Below, one piece after another: positions 1-11,000 of a stretch of DNA of 64,000 nucleotides. Source of the DNA: Morinoia aosen (taxonomy: Eukaryota; Arthropoda; Malacostraca; Amphipoda; Talitridae); assembly GCA_030386875.1 (NCBI GenBank), contig CM059570.1:30805422-30869421 (forward strand), read 5' to 3'. Under the pieces are notes generated by a model that was not told the DNA's origin, searched no databases, and saw only the letters and a program-made list of their open reading frames with translations. A program made the translations under genes and the position numbers. Each line of letters opens with the position of its first letter. The first letter of the stretch is position 1.

Positions 1-470
1 TTTATCAAAAATATAAATGTTTTATAGTATTAATCTATATTTATAGTATATTAGTAAGCTTCGTGACCTTTAACTCAGTAGCGTATTCATTGACCGGTAA
101 AATTCATCATGAATTTTCATTAACACAGTGGTAAGAGCAGTTCATTTTGCCGTCTGGAGCCGCCGTTCACGGGACTAATAAGAGCTTGAGCCAAAATCTA
201 CAGCCAAAACAAACGCAAAATTGAATAGGGCTGCTTTAATAGGACAATGGATTTATAGGATTACTTTCAAACTTTTTTACCTTCATGTTAAATGAGGTCG
301 GTTTTCCCTCTAGCTATTGTTTTCTTTCCAATGCAAAGGATCTTTCTCTTTTAATTGTTAGCATGCAGCCCAAATAATTAACTGCTAAGTTGAATTAGTG
401 AACTTGCCTAAGAACAAAATATTTCGAGACAAGTCTACAAGTTTTTGAGCATTTTTAATTTTTTTTTTTG
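1..470. other. unassigned AT-rich sequence
   Basis: No coding, RNA or repeat signal that I can support. It ends in a short T run directly before the first minisatellite. Confidence 0.5.
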
Positions 471-480
471 TTTGAAGGGA

Positions 481-1497
481 TTGAAAGACCATACCGGCTA
501 CCAATGAACCGTACTGGCTACCATAGAACCATACCGGCTACCAAAGAACCATACCGGCTACCAAAGAACCATACCGGCTACCAAAGAACCGTACCGGCTA
601 CCATAGAACCATACCGGCTACCAAAGAACCATACCGGCTACCAAAGAACCATGCCCGATACCAAAGAACAGCACCGGCTACCATAGAACCATACCGGCTA
701 CCAAAGAACCATACCGGATACCAAAGAACCATACCGGCTACCAAAGAACCATACCGGCTACCAAAGAACCATACCGGCTACCAAAGAACCATACCGGCTA
801 CCAAAGAACCGTACCGGCTACCATAGAACCATACCGGCTACCAAAGAACCATACCGGCTACCAAAGAACCATGCCCGATACCAAAGAACAGCACCGGATA
901 CCAAAGAACCGCACCGGCTACCAAAGAACCATTCCGGTTACCAAAGAACCATACCGGCTACCAAAGAACCATACCGGATACCAAAGAACCATACCGGCTA
1001 CCAAAGAACCATTCCGGCTACCAAAGAACCATACCGGATACCAAAGAACCATACCGGCTACCAAAGAACCATACCGGCTACCAAAGAACCATACCGGATA
1101 CCAAAGAACCGCACCGGCTACCAAAGAACCATTCCGGTTACCAAAGAACCATACCGGCTACCAAAGAACCATACCGGATACCAAAGAACCGCACCGGCTA
1201 CCAAAGAACCATTCCGGTTACCAAAGAACCATACCGGCTACCAAAGAACCATACCGGATACCAAAGAACCATACCGGCTACCAAAGAACCATTCCGGCTA
1301 CCAAAGAACCATACCGGATACCAAAGAACCATACCGGCTACCAAAGAACCATACCGGCTACCAAAGAACCATACCGGATACCAAAGAACCATACCGGCTA
1401 CCAAAGAACCATACCGGCTACCAAAGAACCATACCGGATACCAAAGAACCGTACCGGCTACCAAAGAACCATATCGGCTACCAAAGCACCATACCAT
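481..1497. repeat. 20-bp minisatellite, about 50 copies
   Basis: Monomer close to ACCATACCGGCTACCAAAGA, period exactly 20. The variant positions are mainly GGCTA versus GGATA and ATACC versus GTACC, GCACC or ATTCC. Blocks of variants recur: the run containing ATGCCCGATA occurs near 650 and again 220 bp later, and the GCACC/ATTCC pair starts at 911, 1111 and 1191. This shows block duplication inside the array. Because 20 is not a multiple of 3, three units make a 20-residue peptide repeat, so long ORFs on both strands are by-products. Confidence 0.95.
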
Positions 1498-1725
1498 CGG
1501 CTTAAAGAATCGTTCTGCTAAATTAAAAAATAGTACTGGTTTACTAAAGCACAGTATCAGCTTATTGAAGATCAGTGCCGGCTCATTGAAGATCCAGGTT
1601 ACATTATTTAAGAAGCGTGCCTGCTTCTTAAGAAACCCTGCCGCGTGTAAAAAGAAGTCGCTGTTTATTAAAGAAATGCGTCGGCTTATTGAAGACCTTT
1701 ACTGGCTCGTTAAAAAAACACTCTT
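1498..1725. repeat. decayed edge of the 20-bp array
   Basis: Scattered segments such as CGGCTTATTGAAGATCAGTG and GGCTCATTGAAGATC recur with changed spacing and keep the GGCT core of the adjacent array. They look like older, unhomogenised monomers. Relationship to the array is an inference from similarity by eye. Confidence 0.4.
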
Positions 1726-2024
1726 GAGTGAATCAATATACTGATGACATCTGAACAAAGTTTGCTAGCGGAATCCAATAGAAGTGAAAGTGCTTTTTGC
1801 CTTAAGTGGTCACGACAGAGATTCTGTTCCGTTCAAACATTCAAACCTAGTGATTTAATTTCATTACTGGATTTCTATGTTCGTTTGTTCTGCTACATTT
1901 ACTGAGTCACATCAATTACGCTTTTTGTGCTCTTGAGTTAATAACGTCAACAGTCCGGTCTGCTCGTCCGTCCTTCCTTCCTCCTTGCTGGGACAATGGA
2001 AGATTGATATTTACATTTTGAGGG

Positions 2025-2520
2025 CGATGCGAGCCACCGGTGTACACGGAGGGGATTTTCATAATGCTGCTGACCACGGTAGAGGAAACAAGGTACGCTC
2101 ATTTCTATGGGAGAAAATGCGCCTCCTCTTGTTCGGCCAGCCAATAGAACGGCTTTATTTCAAACAAACTTTTTGACGTCACCACAACGCTATGTCGTTA
2201 GGCCAATAGTGGAGCCAGATTTGTGGGTAGCAGTGATACCAGATGCAATATGAGCGCTGCTATTGGTTCGTTGCTGTGACTTCAGCAAAACCACACCGTC
2301 AACGAAATAAACTGGTTTGAACCTACCTTGTTTCCTCTACCGTGCTGCTGACCGACCAGCAGTCATAACCTCGATTTCCATAAATACTTAATTGAAACTA
2401 AATGAAGGCACAGTCCAGTTGATGTTTGCTATCAGATACTTGCTAAATACAACTGCATTCTACAACTGCCTCTAAATTTTTGAGTTCAATATTGAAAGTC
2501 AGTTTAACCTATAAACGCAA
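2025..2520 (+). repeat. interspersed repeat family, copy interrupted by a MITE
   Basis: Sequence flanking the first hAT-like MITE (GGGGATTTTCATAATG on the left, GACCGACCAGCAGTCA on the right) recurs without the MITE at 46625-46720 (reverse), 47215-47380 (forward) and, more diverged, 62390-62610 (reverse). The copies continue into related AT-rich sequence with a shared AATGAAGGCAC segment. Class unknown; no coding potential. Confidence 0.65.
2075..2344 (-). mobile_element. hAT-like MITE, copy 1 (270 bp)
   Basis: Inverted termini CACGGTAGAGGAAACAAGGT and its complement. Flanked by an exact 8-bp direct repeat CTGCTGAC (2067-2074 and 2345-2352), which fits the nTnnnnAn target pattern known for Ac-type hAT elements. 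No transposase ORF, so non-autonomous. It lies in the opposite orientation to copies 2 and 3. An empty site in a paralogous repeat at 46661-46702 supports precise insertion. Confidence 0.9.
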
Positions 2521-2687
2521 TTTTCATAAATACTACATCAAAAATAAATTAAGGATCAATTCAGAAAACTAACTTACTGCAACAGCTTACTACAATTGCC
2601 TTTACATATATATTTTAGTTGCATATTGAACTTTAGTTCAACGCCCCACGTTCAACGTACTAAAGCTTTCTTAGTCCCACTGCTTAT

Positions 2688-2760
2688 TCAAAAGAATTCC
2701 AATTCTCTGCTACAAACTACCAGCCTTAAATCCAGCACGCAAACGATCAAACTTTAGAAC
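2688..2760 (+). repeat. 73-bp direct duplicate of 7404-7476
   Basis: Begins TCAAAAGAATTCCAATTCTC and matches 7404-7476 with one visible mismatch over 73 bp. The sequences beyond both edges differ. It may be a short dispersed element or a local transposition; class unknown. Confidence 0.85.
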
Positions 2761-2877
2761 ATTTACATCATGGTTGTATCTTAGATACCGCTTCGACTCT
2801 TGGTCGCCTGTCACTCACTCGGTCACTCTTGATCACCTCAGCTTGTCTGAGTTTTTGCTCATTTTTGGAGTGTTCAC

Positions 2878-3175
2878 CAAGGTAGAGGAAACAAGGTAGG
2901 GTCAAACCAGTCTTTTTTTCGTTGACGGTGTGGTTTTTCTGACGTCACGGACGGTGTGGTTTTGCTGACGTCAAGGCAACGAACCAATAGCAGCGCTCAT
3001 ATTGCATCTGGTCGCACTGCTACCCTCAAATCTAGCTCCACCATTAGCCTAACGACAAGGCGTTTTGGTGACGTCATAAAGTTTGTTTGAAATAAAGCCT
3101 TTCTATTGGCTAGCCGAACAAGAGGAGGTGTATTTTCTCCCATAGAAATGACCCTACCTTGTTTTCTCTACCGTG
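2878..3175 (+). mobile_element. hAT-like MITE, copy 2 (298 bp)
   Basis: Starts CAAGGTAGAGGAAACAAGGT and ends with the matching inverted terminus. Flanked by the exact 8-bp direct repeat GTGTTCAC (2870-2877 and 3176-3183). It is about 28 bp longer than copy 1, explained by an internal tandem duplication of a segment around GACGGTGTGGTTTT at 2925-2980. No coding capacity. Confidence 0.9.
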
Positions 3176-3183
3176 GTGTTCAC

Positions 3184-3635
3184 TATCCATAATTGAGACA
3201 AGTTGTATTGCAAGTCTTTTGTTTTGCTCATGTCTTGTTTCTTCAGTTTTAGCGTATAGAGCATTTACTCATTTCTTGTTTCATGTTCTAAGGTACTGCT
3301 TTTGATCATTTTACTCACCTTTTGATTATTTTGTTCGACATTTCATTATTTGATTGTACCTATAGTATTCTGATTTGCATTTAAGAGTTTTTTTAATCTT
3401 ATTCAGCGTCCGCTCATTGAGGTTTATCTCTTTTTATTCAAACTTTAATGATTAATTCTTAGCTCATTTTCCTCAGCTTTTACTTGTTTTCAGTTCATCT
3501 ATACCCCGGCACTGGAAACAACTCTCAAGAAATAGTCTTTTTTCAAATAAGGCTTTCGAATTCAAAACGACTCATCTTCAGCATCTAAAATGAGTCGCAT
3601 ATAGCCTCTTCGTAAGTATATTTTCTTCCCTGTCT
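3184..3635. other. unassigned AT-rich sequence
   Basis: T-rich non-coding sequence between the second MITE and the inverted repeat copy at 3636. Nothing supportable seen. Confidence 0.4.
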
Positions 3636-3800
3636 GATGATCCTTTCTTTATGGAGGCAAGTTGTAATGCAGGGCTGTCAGATCTAACCTGATCACTCCA
3701 CCAGTAAAACCTCCCATTGGTAATTCATTTAAAGCATCTTGATGTAAACTTTATAGCTCTTCACCGTTTTTGCTGCAGAGGAATTTACGGTAAATAAAGT
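3636..3800 (+). repeat. interspersed repeat, inverted partner of 5815-5985
   Basis: The reverse complement of 5815-5985 aligns along this whole stretch, with shared blocks such as TTTCTTTATGGAG, CAAGTTGTA, TTTAAAGCATCTT and CACCGTTTTTGCTGC. By eye the two copies are roughly 80 percent identical. This copy is separated from its right-hand flank by an extra segment of about 120 bp that carries the hairpin at 3824-3914. Confidence 0.75.
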
Positions 3801-3823
3801 AACAGTTTTACTTTTTGCAAAGC

Positions 3824-3914
3824 CTAACGATGAATAAAAGAGCAAAGAAAATTGCTTTAAAAAATATCATACCTATATTAAAGTGATTTTCTTTGCTCTT
3901 TTATTCATTGTTAG
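3824..3914. repeat. strong 91-bp hairpin
   Basis: Left arm 3824-3852 (CTAACGATGAATAAAAGAGC...) and right arm 3886-3914 are complementary at 28 of 29 positions, with weaker pairing further in (TGCTTTAA / TTAAAGTG) and a loop of about 17-20 bases. It could be a tiny foldback transposon or a small-RNA precursor. Absence from the inverted partner copy suggests insertion. Confidence 0.85.
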
Positions 3915-4653
3915 AATTCATCATTCCATAATATACAGCGTTTTGACGTTTCACGTGTGAAACTTATCCCGACTCGCATTAAAAATTCACATGAAATTCA
4001 TCAATCATCGCCAAACACCAAATCTATGCTCAAATGTGCAATTTATGTCTTGCTCATTCACACTCCACCTGGCAGCAGAATTCATCACTTATTCAAGGTA
4101 AAGCCACATGCATCATTTAAACATCATAACAAATGATGCGTTATGGCAGTTCATGCATCATTTAAACATCATTTATCATAATTTATCATAAAAATTCAAG
4201 CACCAATAGTCACCAGACTATGGCCTCTTAGATTTCAGCGAAGAATTTTAAAGAAATGCGATAATGTTCCCTAGCAAAGCTTACTTTTAGGTACGTCTTG
4301 TAAATAATTTAAAATTATCTTATCAATGTGACATTAATAACCTTCAATTCTCCATGAACAGAATATTCATAACATCATATTTTCTGAAAAATGGCTGAAA
4401 CTTTTGTTGAACGGACCAGACAATTTTAGATTTAACGTCTCATTGATCTATAAAATTAAAGTTAGTCAGACAGCACTTCTATTTCTAACTCACCGTTCTA
4501 ATGAAATTAGTTTGACATGTAAATCAAATGTCGTTTAATAATTGCCGAACGTTTGATTGTTATTCTACACCAGAGAGCTTATAAAGAAATAATTTTGAAT
4601 AAATTAAAAGCACGCAAACATTACAATGTTTTGTAGGCCGTATCACTTATAAA
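3915..4653. other. unassigned AT-rich sequence
   Basis: Contains a small local duplication around GCATCATTTAAACATCAT (4110-4170). No gene or RNA signal. Confidence 0.4.
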
Positions 4654-5048
4654 GCTTGCGAAGCAGCAGTATTGAACACATGCTTGTGAAGCAGCAGTAT
4701 TGAACACATGCTTGTGAAGCAGCAGTATTGAACACATGCTTGTGAAGCAGCAGTATTGAACAGATGCTTGTGAAGCAGCAGTAATGAACAAAAGCTTGTG
4801 AAGCAGCAGTATTGAACACATGCTTGTGAAACAGCAGTATCGAACACAAGCTTGTGAAGCAGCAGTATCGAACACAAGCTTGTGAAGCAGCAGTATTGAA
4901 CAAAAGCTTGTGAAGCAGCAGTATTGAAAACAAGCTTGTGAAGCAGCAGTATTGAACACATGCTAGTGAAGCAGCAGTATTGAACACATGCTTGCGAAGC
5001 CGAAGTGTTGAACACAAACTAACGAAGTAACAATGTTGAACGTAAGCT
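4654..5048. repeat. 28-bp minisatellite, about 14 copies
   Basis: Monomer GCTTGTGAAGCAGCAGTATT plus GAACACAT, period 28. The unit has no stop codon in any minus-strand frame, and 28 leaves remainder 1 on division by 3, so the three minus frames each read the same 28-residue cysteine-rich peptide repeat. The last two units are diverged. No evidence of translation. Confidence 0.92.
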
Positions 5049-5308
5049 AGCGCTGGGTGAACTTTGCTTTTTGAGTTATGCGATCATCTAGAAAGGCTCC
5101 TTCAAGTTGAGTGAGCTTCAAGATTTGTGAGCCGTGCTGCTAGCTCAGAGTGATCGCTAAAAATGCATGCAGACTTTTACACCATGCATGGCTGATTGGA
5201 GATTTGGCCTCTCTTGGGCTAAAATATCCCACAGTCAAATTGTGGACTGCTAAAAATTGGACGAGCTCAATGGGGTTCGTTAGTGTGCTCGAATTTGTAG
5301 GAAAGTAT

Positions 5309-5665
5309 GCTGTGCAAAAGAAGATTTAGATCAACGTCGCGTAGAAATACTATACAGAAGTAGATTTCGATCAACATCACTTAGATATACAGTGCAAAAG
5401 TAGATTTCGATCGACGGTAATTAGATATATAGTGCAAAAGTAGATTTCGATCGACGTTAATTAGATATATAGTGCAAAAGTAGATTTCGATCGACGTTAA
5501 TTAGATATATAGTGCAAAAGTAGATTTCGATCAACGTTAATTAGAAATATAGTGCAAAAGTAGATTTCGATCGACATTAATTAGATATATAATGCAAAAG
5601 TAGATTTCGATCGACGTTAATTAGATATATAGTGCAAAAGTGGATTTCGATCGACGTTACTTGAT
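5309..5665. repeat. 40-bp minisatellite, about 9 copies
   Basis: Monomer contains AGTGCAAAAGTAGATTTCGA followed by TCGACGTTAATTAGATATAT; period 40. The first two units (5309-5400) are the most diverged and the central ones are nearly identical. Confidence 0.92.
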
Positions 5666-5814
5666 GCTGTGTGGTGATAGTTTTCTTTTCAGTGATAACT
5701 GGCATGTATTCAACAGACTAAACGACGTAGAACAAATTATTGTGTAATAAAAACCGGAAGCCCTTTATTTTGGGCTAAGTTGCTTACTCAAAGGGATTTG
5801 TGTTGATGAATTCT

Positions 5815-5985
5815 ATAATTTACTCCGCAGCAAAAACGGTGCTGGACTGTAAAGTTTGCATTAAGATGCTTTAGATAAATTATCAACGGTAGATTTTAGT
5901 GGTGAAATGATCGGGTTTGATCAGACTGCCCTACAATACAACTTGTCTCCATAAAGAAAAGATCAGCACGCGGGGAACGACAGTC
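5815..5985 (-). repeat. interspersed repeat, inverted partner of 3636-3800
   Basis: Reverse-orientation copy of the family described at 3636. Shared blocks include GCAGCAAAAACGGTG and CTCCATAAAGAAA. The two copies bracket the 28-bp and 40-bp arrays, giving an inverted pair about 2 kb apart. Confidence 0.75.
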
Positions 5986-7267
5986 TTATAAGAAGTTGTC
6001 TGTATGACATTCACTTTAAATGCTGGAAAAGAGTCGTTCAACGTTGAGAGAAACGGGGGCATCGTTTAAGTTGGAAGTGATACCTAAAATTTCGGTTATA
6101 TAAAACACTTGAAAAAATGTGTGCAAGGGTATTTGTTCGTTCAGTGAAGACTGTAAATTCAGGGACAAATTCCTCTCGTGAGGAAAATATGCAAGCGGCT
6201 TCAAAAAGTCGCTAAAGTATTTCCTTTCGCGTAACTGGCTAAAAATGAGGATCAAAATATAAAATCTGGTGGCTTTTTCTTCAAAAATACTCCTTATTCT
6301 GCCTGGCAGCAATATTGGTAAAATAGGAAGACTTTGAAGATAGGAAATTCACCAGACATGATCATACGGGCATTAAAATAGCGACGTGAGGAGAAATATT
6401 TTGTCGCACACTTTTAGAATGTTACCTTCTTATCGCGTCAATATCTATCGAAGGCACTAAAAATATTTGAACCCTAAGATATCTTCTAATATTGCTGGAA
6501 TATGCAGCTAATATGAGAGCCATTCCAATTCCAATATCGACTGCCGCGTGTAGCGGACTTCCAAGTTACGAACCTCGAATTATTTCAGCCAAACTTGCGT
6601 CGTGAAATTTAGCTCCTTGCCTCGAGCACAACCTACTTAGCTTTTTATTTCTTCAGCAATATGGCGTGACAAAACGCTCCGTCGGCACTCGGTGATCACA
6701 TGTGAGATGCTTTGAATAATCTGGGAAATATTCAATGTTCATTTAAGTTTTGAATAAATTTTTAAACTTTTCAAAATAAATAAAAAAATTTAAAAATTTT
6801 TTAAAAAATTTCAAACAGATAAAAAATTTTAATACATTTTTAAACTTTTAGAGATAAATAAATAAATTAAAGAAATTTTCAAGCTTAAATTACACTTTTG
6901 TGAGGCGTGTTCAGATTAAGTATATCGTGCGATGCGCTGCAGCTACATGTGCCACGTAGACTATCAATAATAACGAACAAATAATTATGAACAATATAAG
7001 TTTAAGTTTGTGTATCAGTTTCGCTGGGACTGATAACATGTTTTTACACGTGATAGAAGTAAAGAGTCTAAAGAATTATATTTTTTACTTACAGAATTCG
7101 TGAAGAACTTGTATGAAGAAAAAAATTGACATTTTGAAAATATAATTTCGTATTCTGAAATTAAGTCTTTACCGTACTTCAAAATACTTCGAAGCAGACA
7201 AATTGCATTGATGTGATGAATGTAAATGCGAAAATATCTTATGTAAGGGTAGCTCAAACTCTTCAAC
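5986..7267. other. unassigned AT-rich sequence with A/T low-complexity tract
   Basis: No gene recognised. The stretch 6750-6890 is low complexity, made of TAAAAAATTT-type runs. Confidence 0.45.
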
Positions 7268-7410
7268 TTATCTTCAAATAAAGATACAGGTACCTCGAAT
7301 CAACCTCAACCAATTTCAAAAGAAGACACAGGTACCTCGAATCAACCCTAATCAATCTTCAAAAGAAGATACAGGTACCTCGAATCAATCAATCAATCAA
7401 TCTTCAAAAG
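7268..7410. repeat. approximately 55-bp tandem repeat, 3 copies
   Basis: The segment GATACAGGTACCTCGAATCA recurs three times, followed by CAATCTTCAAAAGAA. The third copy carries a short (AATC)n expansion. Confidence 0.75.
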
Positions 7411-7476
7411 AATTCCAATTCTCTGCTACAAACTACCAGCCTTAAATCCAGCACGCAAACAATCAAACTTTAGAAC
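7404..7476 (+). repeat. 73-bp direct duplicate of 2688-2760
   Basis: See 2688-2760; one visible difference (CAATC here, CGATC there). It abuts the end of the 55-bp tandem repeat. Confidence 0.85.
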
Positions 7477-7624
7477 AGAAATCACGTTCAACCGCCAATG
7501 GCGTGCAATGAAAAAAGATCATCAAAAACCTAACTAAAAATTCCTGATTGAAGCGTCAGAAGAACTTCAGGCCGCTCATCAACGTTTGAACATCAGTGTT
7601 ATAAACCTCATTGCAGACAGAATC

Positions 7625-7885
7625 GTTGCTGAATTATTCAGGTGGAACTTACAACTCCGAAGCTAGAAGTTCTCATCATTAGGCTTTATAGGAGTTACTT
7701 TGGAGCATGGTTCAGGGCACCTTTATAACACAGGACGGTGTTATAATAATAATAATAATAATAATAATCAAAATCGTCACTGGATTATTCAGAAGGAATT
7801 TACAACTTCAATACTCGAAGTTGAGATCATAACGCTTTAGAGGAGCTACTTAAGAATAGGGTTCAAGGCACCTTTATAACACAGG
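7625..7885. repeat. 151-bp tandem duplication with (TAA)n between
   Basis: Two related copies (7625-7735 and 7780-7885) share AGGGCACCTTTATAACACAG-like ends and GATTATTCAG-like starts. A (TAA)9-type microsatellite lies at about 7741-7768 between them. Confidence 0.7.
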
Positions 7886-8048
7886 ATAGCTCACGAACAT
7901 TTAGATGGCATCTTGGCGTGCAGCGAACCCATTATTCCACGTGCTTCTATGGAACGCGCCAATGAAAAATGCGTTGTAATGAGCAACGGCACGGAAATGT
8001 GGGTGGACAACCACTGGACATGAGACAAAAATACCGAATCATATTGGG

Positions 8049-11000
8049 CAAATATATACAGCCCTGCGGGCAAATCAAACTGGAGAACGAATATTCAGTA
8101 TGTCCCATAAAACCCGAACAGAGTATTTATACTAGTATCGGTAATACTATCATAAGAATATTCATATCAGTAATACCATCATCATTTTTCATGAAATTAA
8201 ATGCTTATGGTATCTTATGATACTATTACTGAAACGGGAAAATAAATACTCGGTTCGGGTTTTTGTGGGATATACTGTGCAGTAGACAGCCATGCGGATA
8301 AGCAGGAAGTAGTACGGGTAAATATAGGCAGCCCTGCGGGCAAATATAAACAGCAGTGTAAAAATAGGCAGCTATGTGATCAAATATAGGCAACTGTGTG
8401 AGCAAATATAGGCAGCCTTGCGGACAAATATAGGCAGCTTTGCGGACAAATTCAGAAAGAAATACGGGCAAATATTTGTAGCCTTGCGGACAAACATAGG
8501 CAGCCTTGAGGAAAAATTCAGAGAGCAGTGCGGACAAATATAGGCAGCCTTGCGGACAAATTCGGAGAGCAGTGCGGACAAATATAGGCAGCCTTGCGGA
8601 CAAATTCACAGAGCAACTCGGACAAATATAGGCAGCCTTGCGAACAAATTCAGAGAGCAATGCGGCCAAATATAAGCAGCCTTGCGGACAAATATGGGCA
8701 GCCTTGCGGACAAATTCAGAGAGCAATGCGGCCAAATATAGGCAGCCGTGCAGACAAATTCACAGAGCAACTCGGACAAATATAAGCAGCCTTGCGGACA
8801 AATATGGGCAGCCTTGCGGACAAATTCAGAGAGCAATGCGGCCAAATATAGGCAGCCGTGCCGACAAATTCAGAGAGCAGTGCGGGCAAATATAGGCACC
8901 CGTGCAGACAAATTCAGAGAGCAGTGCGGGCAAATATAGGCAGCCGTGCAGACAAATTCAGAGAGCAATGCTGACAAATATAGGCAGCCGTGCAGACAAA
9001 TTCAGAGAGCAGTGCGGACAAATATAGGCAGCCGTGCAGACAAATTCAGAGAGCAATGCTGACAAATATAGGCAGCCGTGCAGACAAATTCAGAGAGCAA
9101 TGCTGACAAATATAGGCAGCCGTGCAGACAAATTCAGAGAGCAATGCTGACAAATATAGGCAGCCGTGCAGACAAATTCAGAGTGCAATGCTGACAAATA
9201 TAGGCAGACGTGCAGACAAATTCAGAGAGCAATGCTGACAAATATAGGCAGCAGTGCAGACAAATTCAGAGAGCAATGCTGACAAATATAGGCAGCCGTG
9301 CAGACAAATTCAGAGAGCAATGCTGACAAATATAGGCAGCCGTGCAGACAAATTCAGAGAGCAATGCTGACAAATATAAGCAGCCTTGCGGACAAATTCA
9401 GAGAGCAATGCGGCCAAATATAGGCAGCCGTGCAGACAAATTCAGAGAGCAGTGCGGACAAATATAGGCAGCCGTGCAGACAAATTCAGAGAGCAATGCT
9501 GACAAATATAGGCAGCCGTGCAGACAAATTCAGAGTGCAATGCTGACAAATATAGGCAGCCGTGCAGACAAATTCAGAGAGCAGTGCGGACAAATATAGG
9601 CAGACGTGCAGACAAATTCAGAGAGCAATGCTGAAAAATATAGGCAGCCGTGCAGACAAATTCAGAGAGCAATGCTGACAAATATAGGCAGCCGTGCAGA
9701 CAAATTCAGAGTGCAATGCTGACAAATATAGGCAGCCGTGCAGACAAATTCAGAGAGCAGTGCGGACAAATATAGGCAGACGTGCAGACAAATTCAGAGA
9801 GCAATGCTGACAAATATAGGCAGCCGTGCAGACAAATTCAGAGAGCAATGCTGACAAATATAGGCAGCCGTGCAGACAAATTCAGAGAGCAGTGCGGACA
9901 AATATAGGCAGACATGCAGACAAATTCAGAGAGCAATGCTGACAAATATAGGCAGCAGTGCAGACAAATTCAGAGAGCAATGCTGACAAATATAGGCAGC
10001 CGTGCAGACAAATTCAGAGAGCAATGCTGACAAATATAGGCAGCCGTGCAGACAAATTCAGAGAGCAATGCTGACAAATATAGGCAGCAGTGCAGACAAA
10101 TTCAGAGAGCAATGCTGACAAATATAGGCAGCCGTGCAGACAAATTCAGAGAGCAATGCTGACAAATATAGGCAGCCGTGCAGACAAATTCAGAGAGCAA
10201 TGCTGACAAATATAGGCAGCAGTGCAGACAAATTCAGAGAGCAATGCTGAAAAATATAGGCAGCCGTGCAGACAAATTCAGAGAGCAATGCTGACAAATA
10301 TAGGCAGCCGTGCAGACAAATTCAGAGAGCAATGCTGACAAATATAGGCAGCAGTGCAGACAAATTCAGAGAGCAATGCTGACAAATATAGGCAGCCGTG
10401 CAGACAAATTCAGAGAGCAATGCTGACAAATATAGGCAGCAGTGCAGACAAATTCAGAGAGCAATGCTGACAAATATAGGCAGCCGTGCAGACAAATTCA
10501 GAGAGCAATGCTGACAAATATAGGCAGCAGTGCAGACAAATTCAGAGAGCAGTGCGGACAAATATAGGCAGCCGTGCAGACAAATTCAGAGAGCAATGCT
10601 GACAAATATAGGCAGCCGTGCAGACAAATTCAGAGAGCAGTGCGGACAAATATAGGCAGCCGTGCAGACAAATTCAGAGAGCAGTGCGGACAAATATAGG
10701 CAGCCGTGCAGACAAATTCAGAGAGCAATGCTGACAAATATAGGCAGCCGTGCAGACAAATTCAGAGAGCAATACTGACAAATATAGGCAGCCGTGCAGA
10801 CAAATTCAGAGAGCAGTGCGGACAAATATAGGCAGCCGTGCAGACAAATTCAGAGAGCAATGCTGACAAATATAGGCAGCCGTGCAGACAAATTCAGAGA
10901 GCAGTGCGGACAAATATAGGCAGCCGTGCAGACAAATTCAGAGAGCAATGCTGACAAATATAGGCAGCCGTGCAGACAAATTCAGAGAGCAATGCTGACA

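Noticed and set aside
871-1521. 216-codon ORF with TKEPYRLPKNHTGYQR repeat as a gene
   Set aside because: It is a three-unit translation of the 20-bp array, and minus-strand ORFs are equally long.
8226-8939. Several overlapping ORFs with ICPQGCLYL-type repeats
   Set aside because: Shadow translations of the 22/44-bp satellite.
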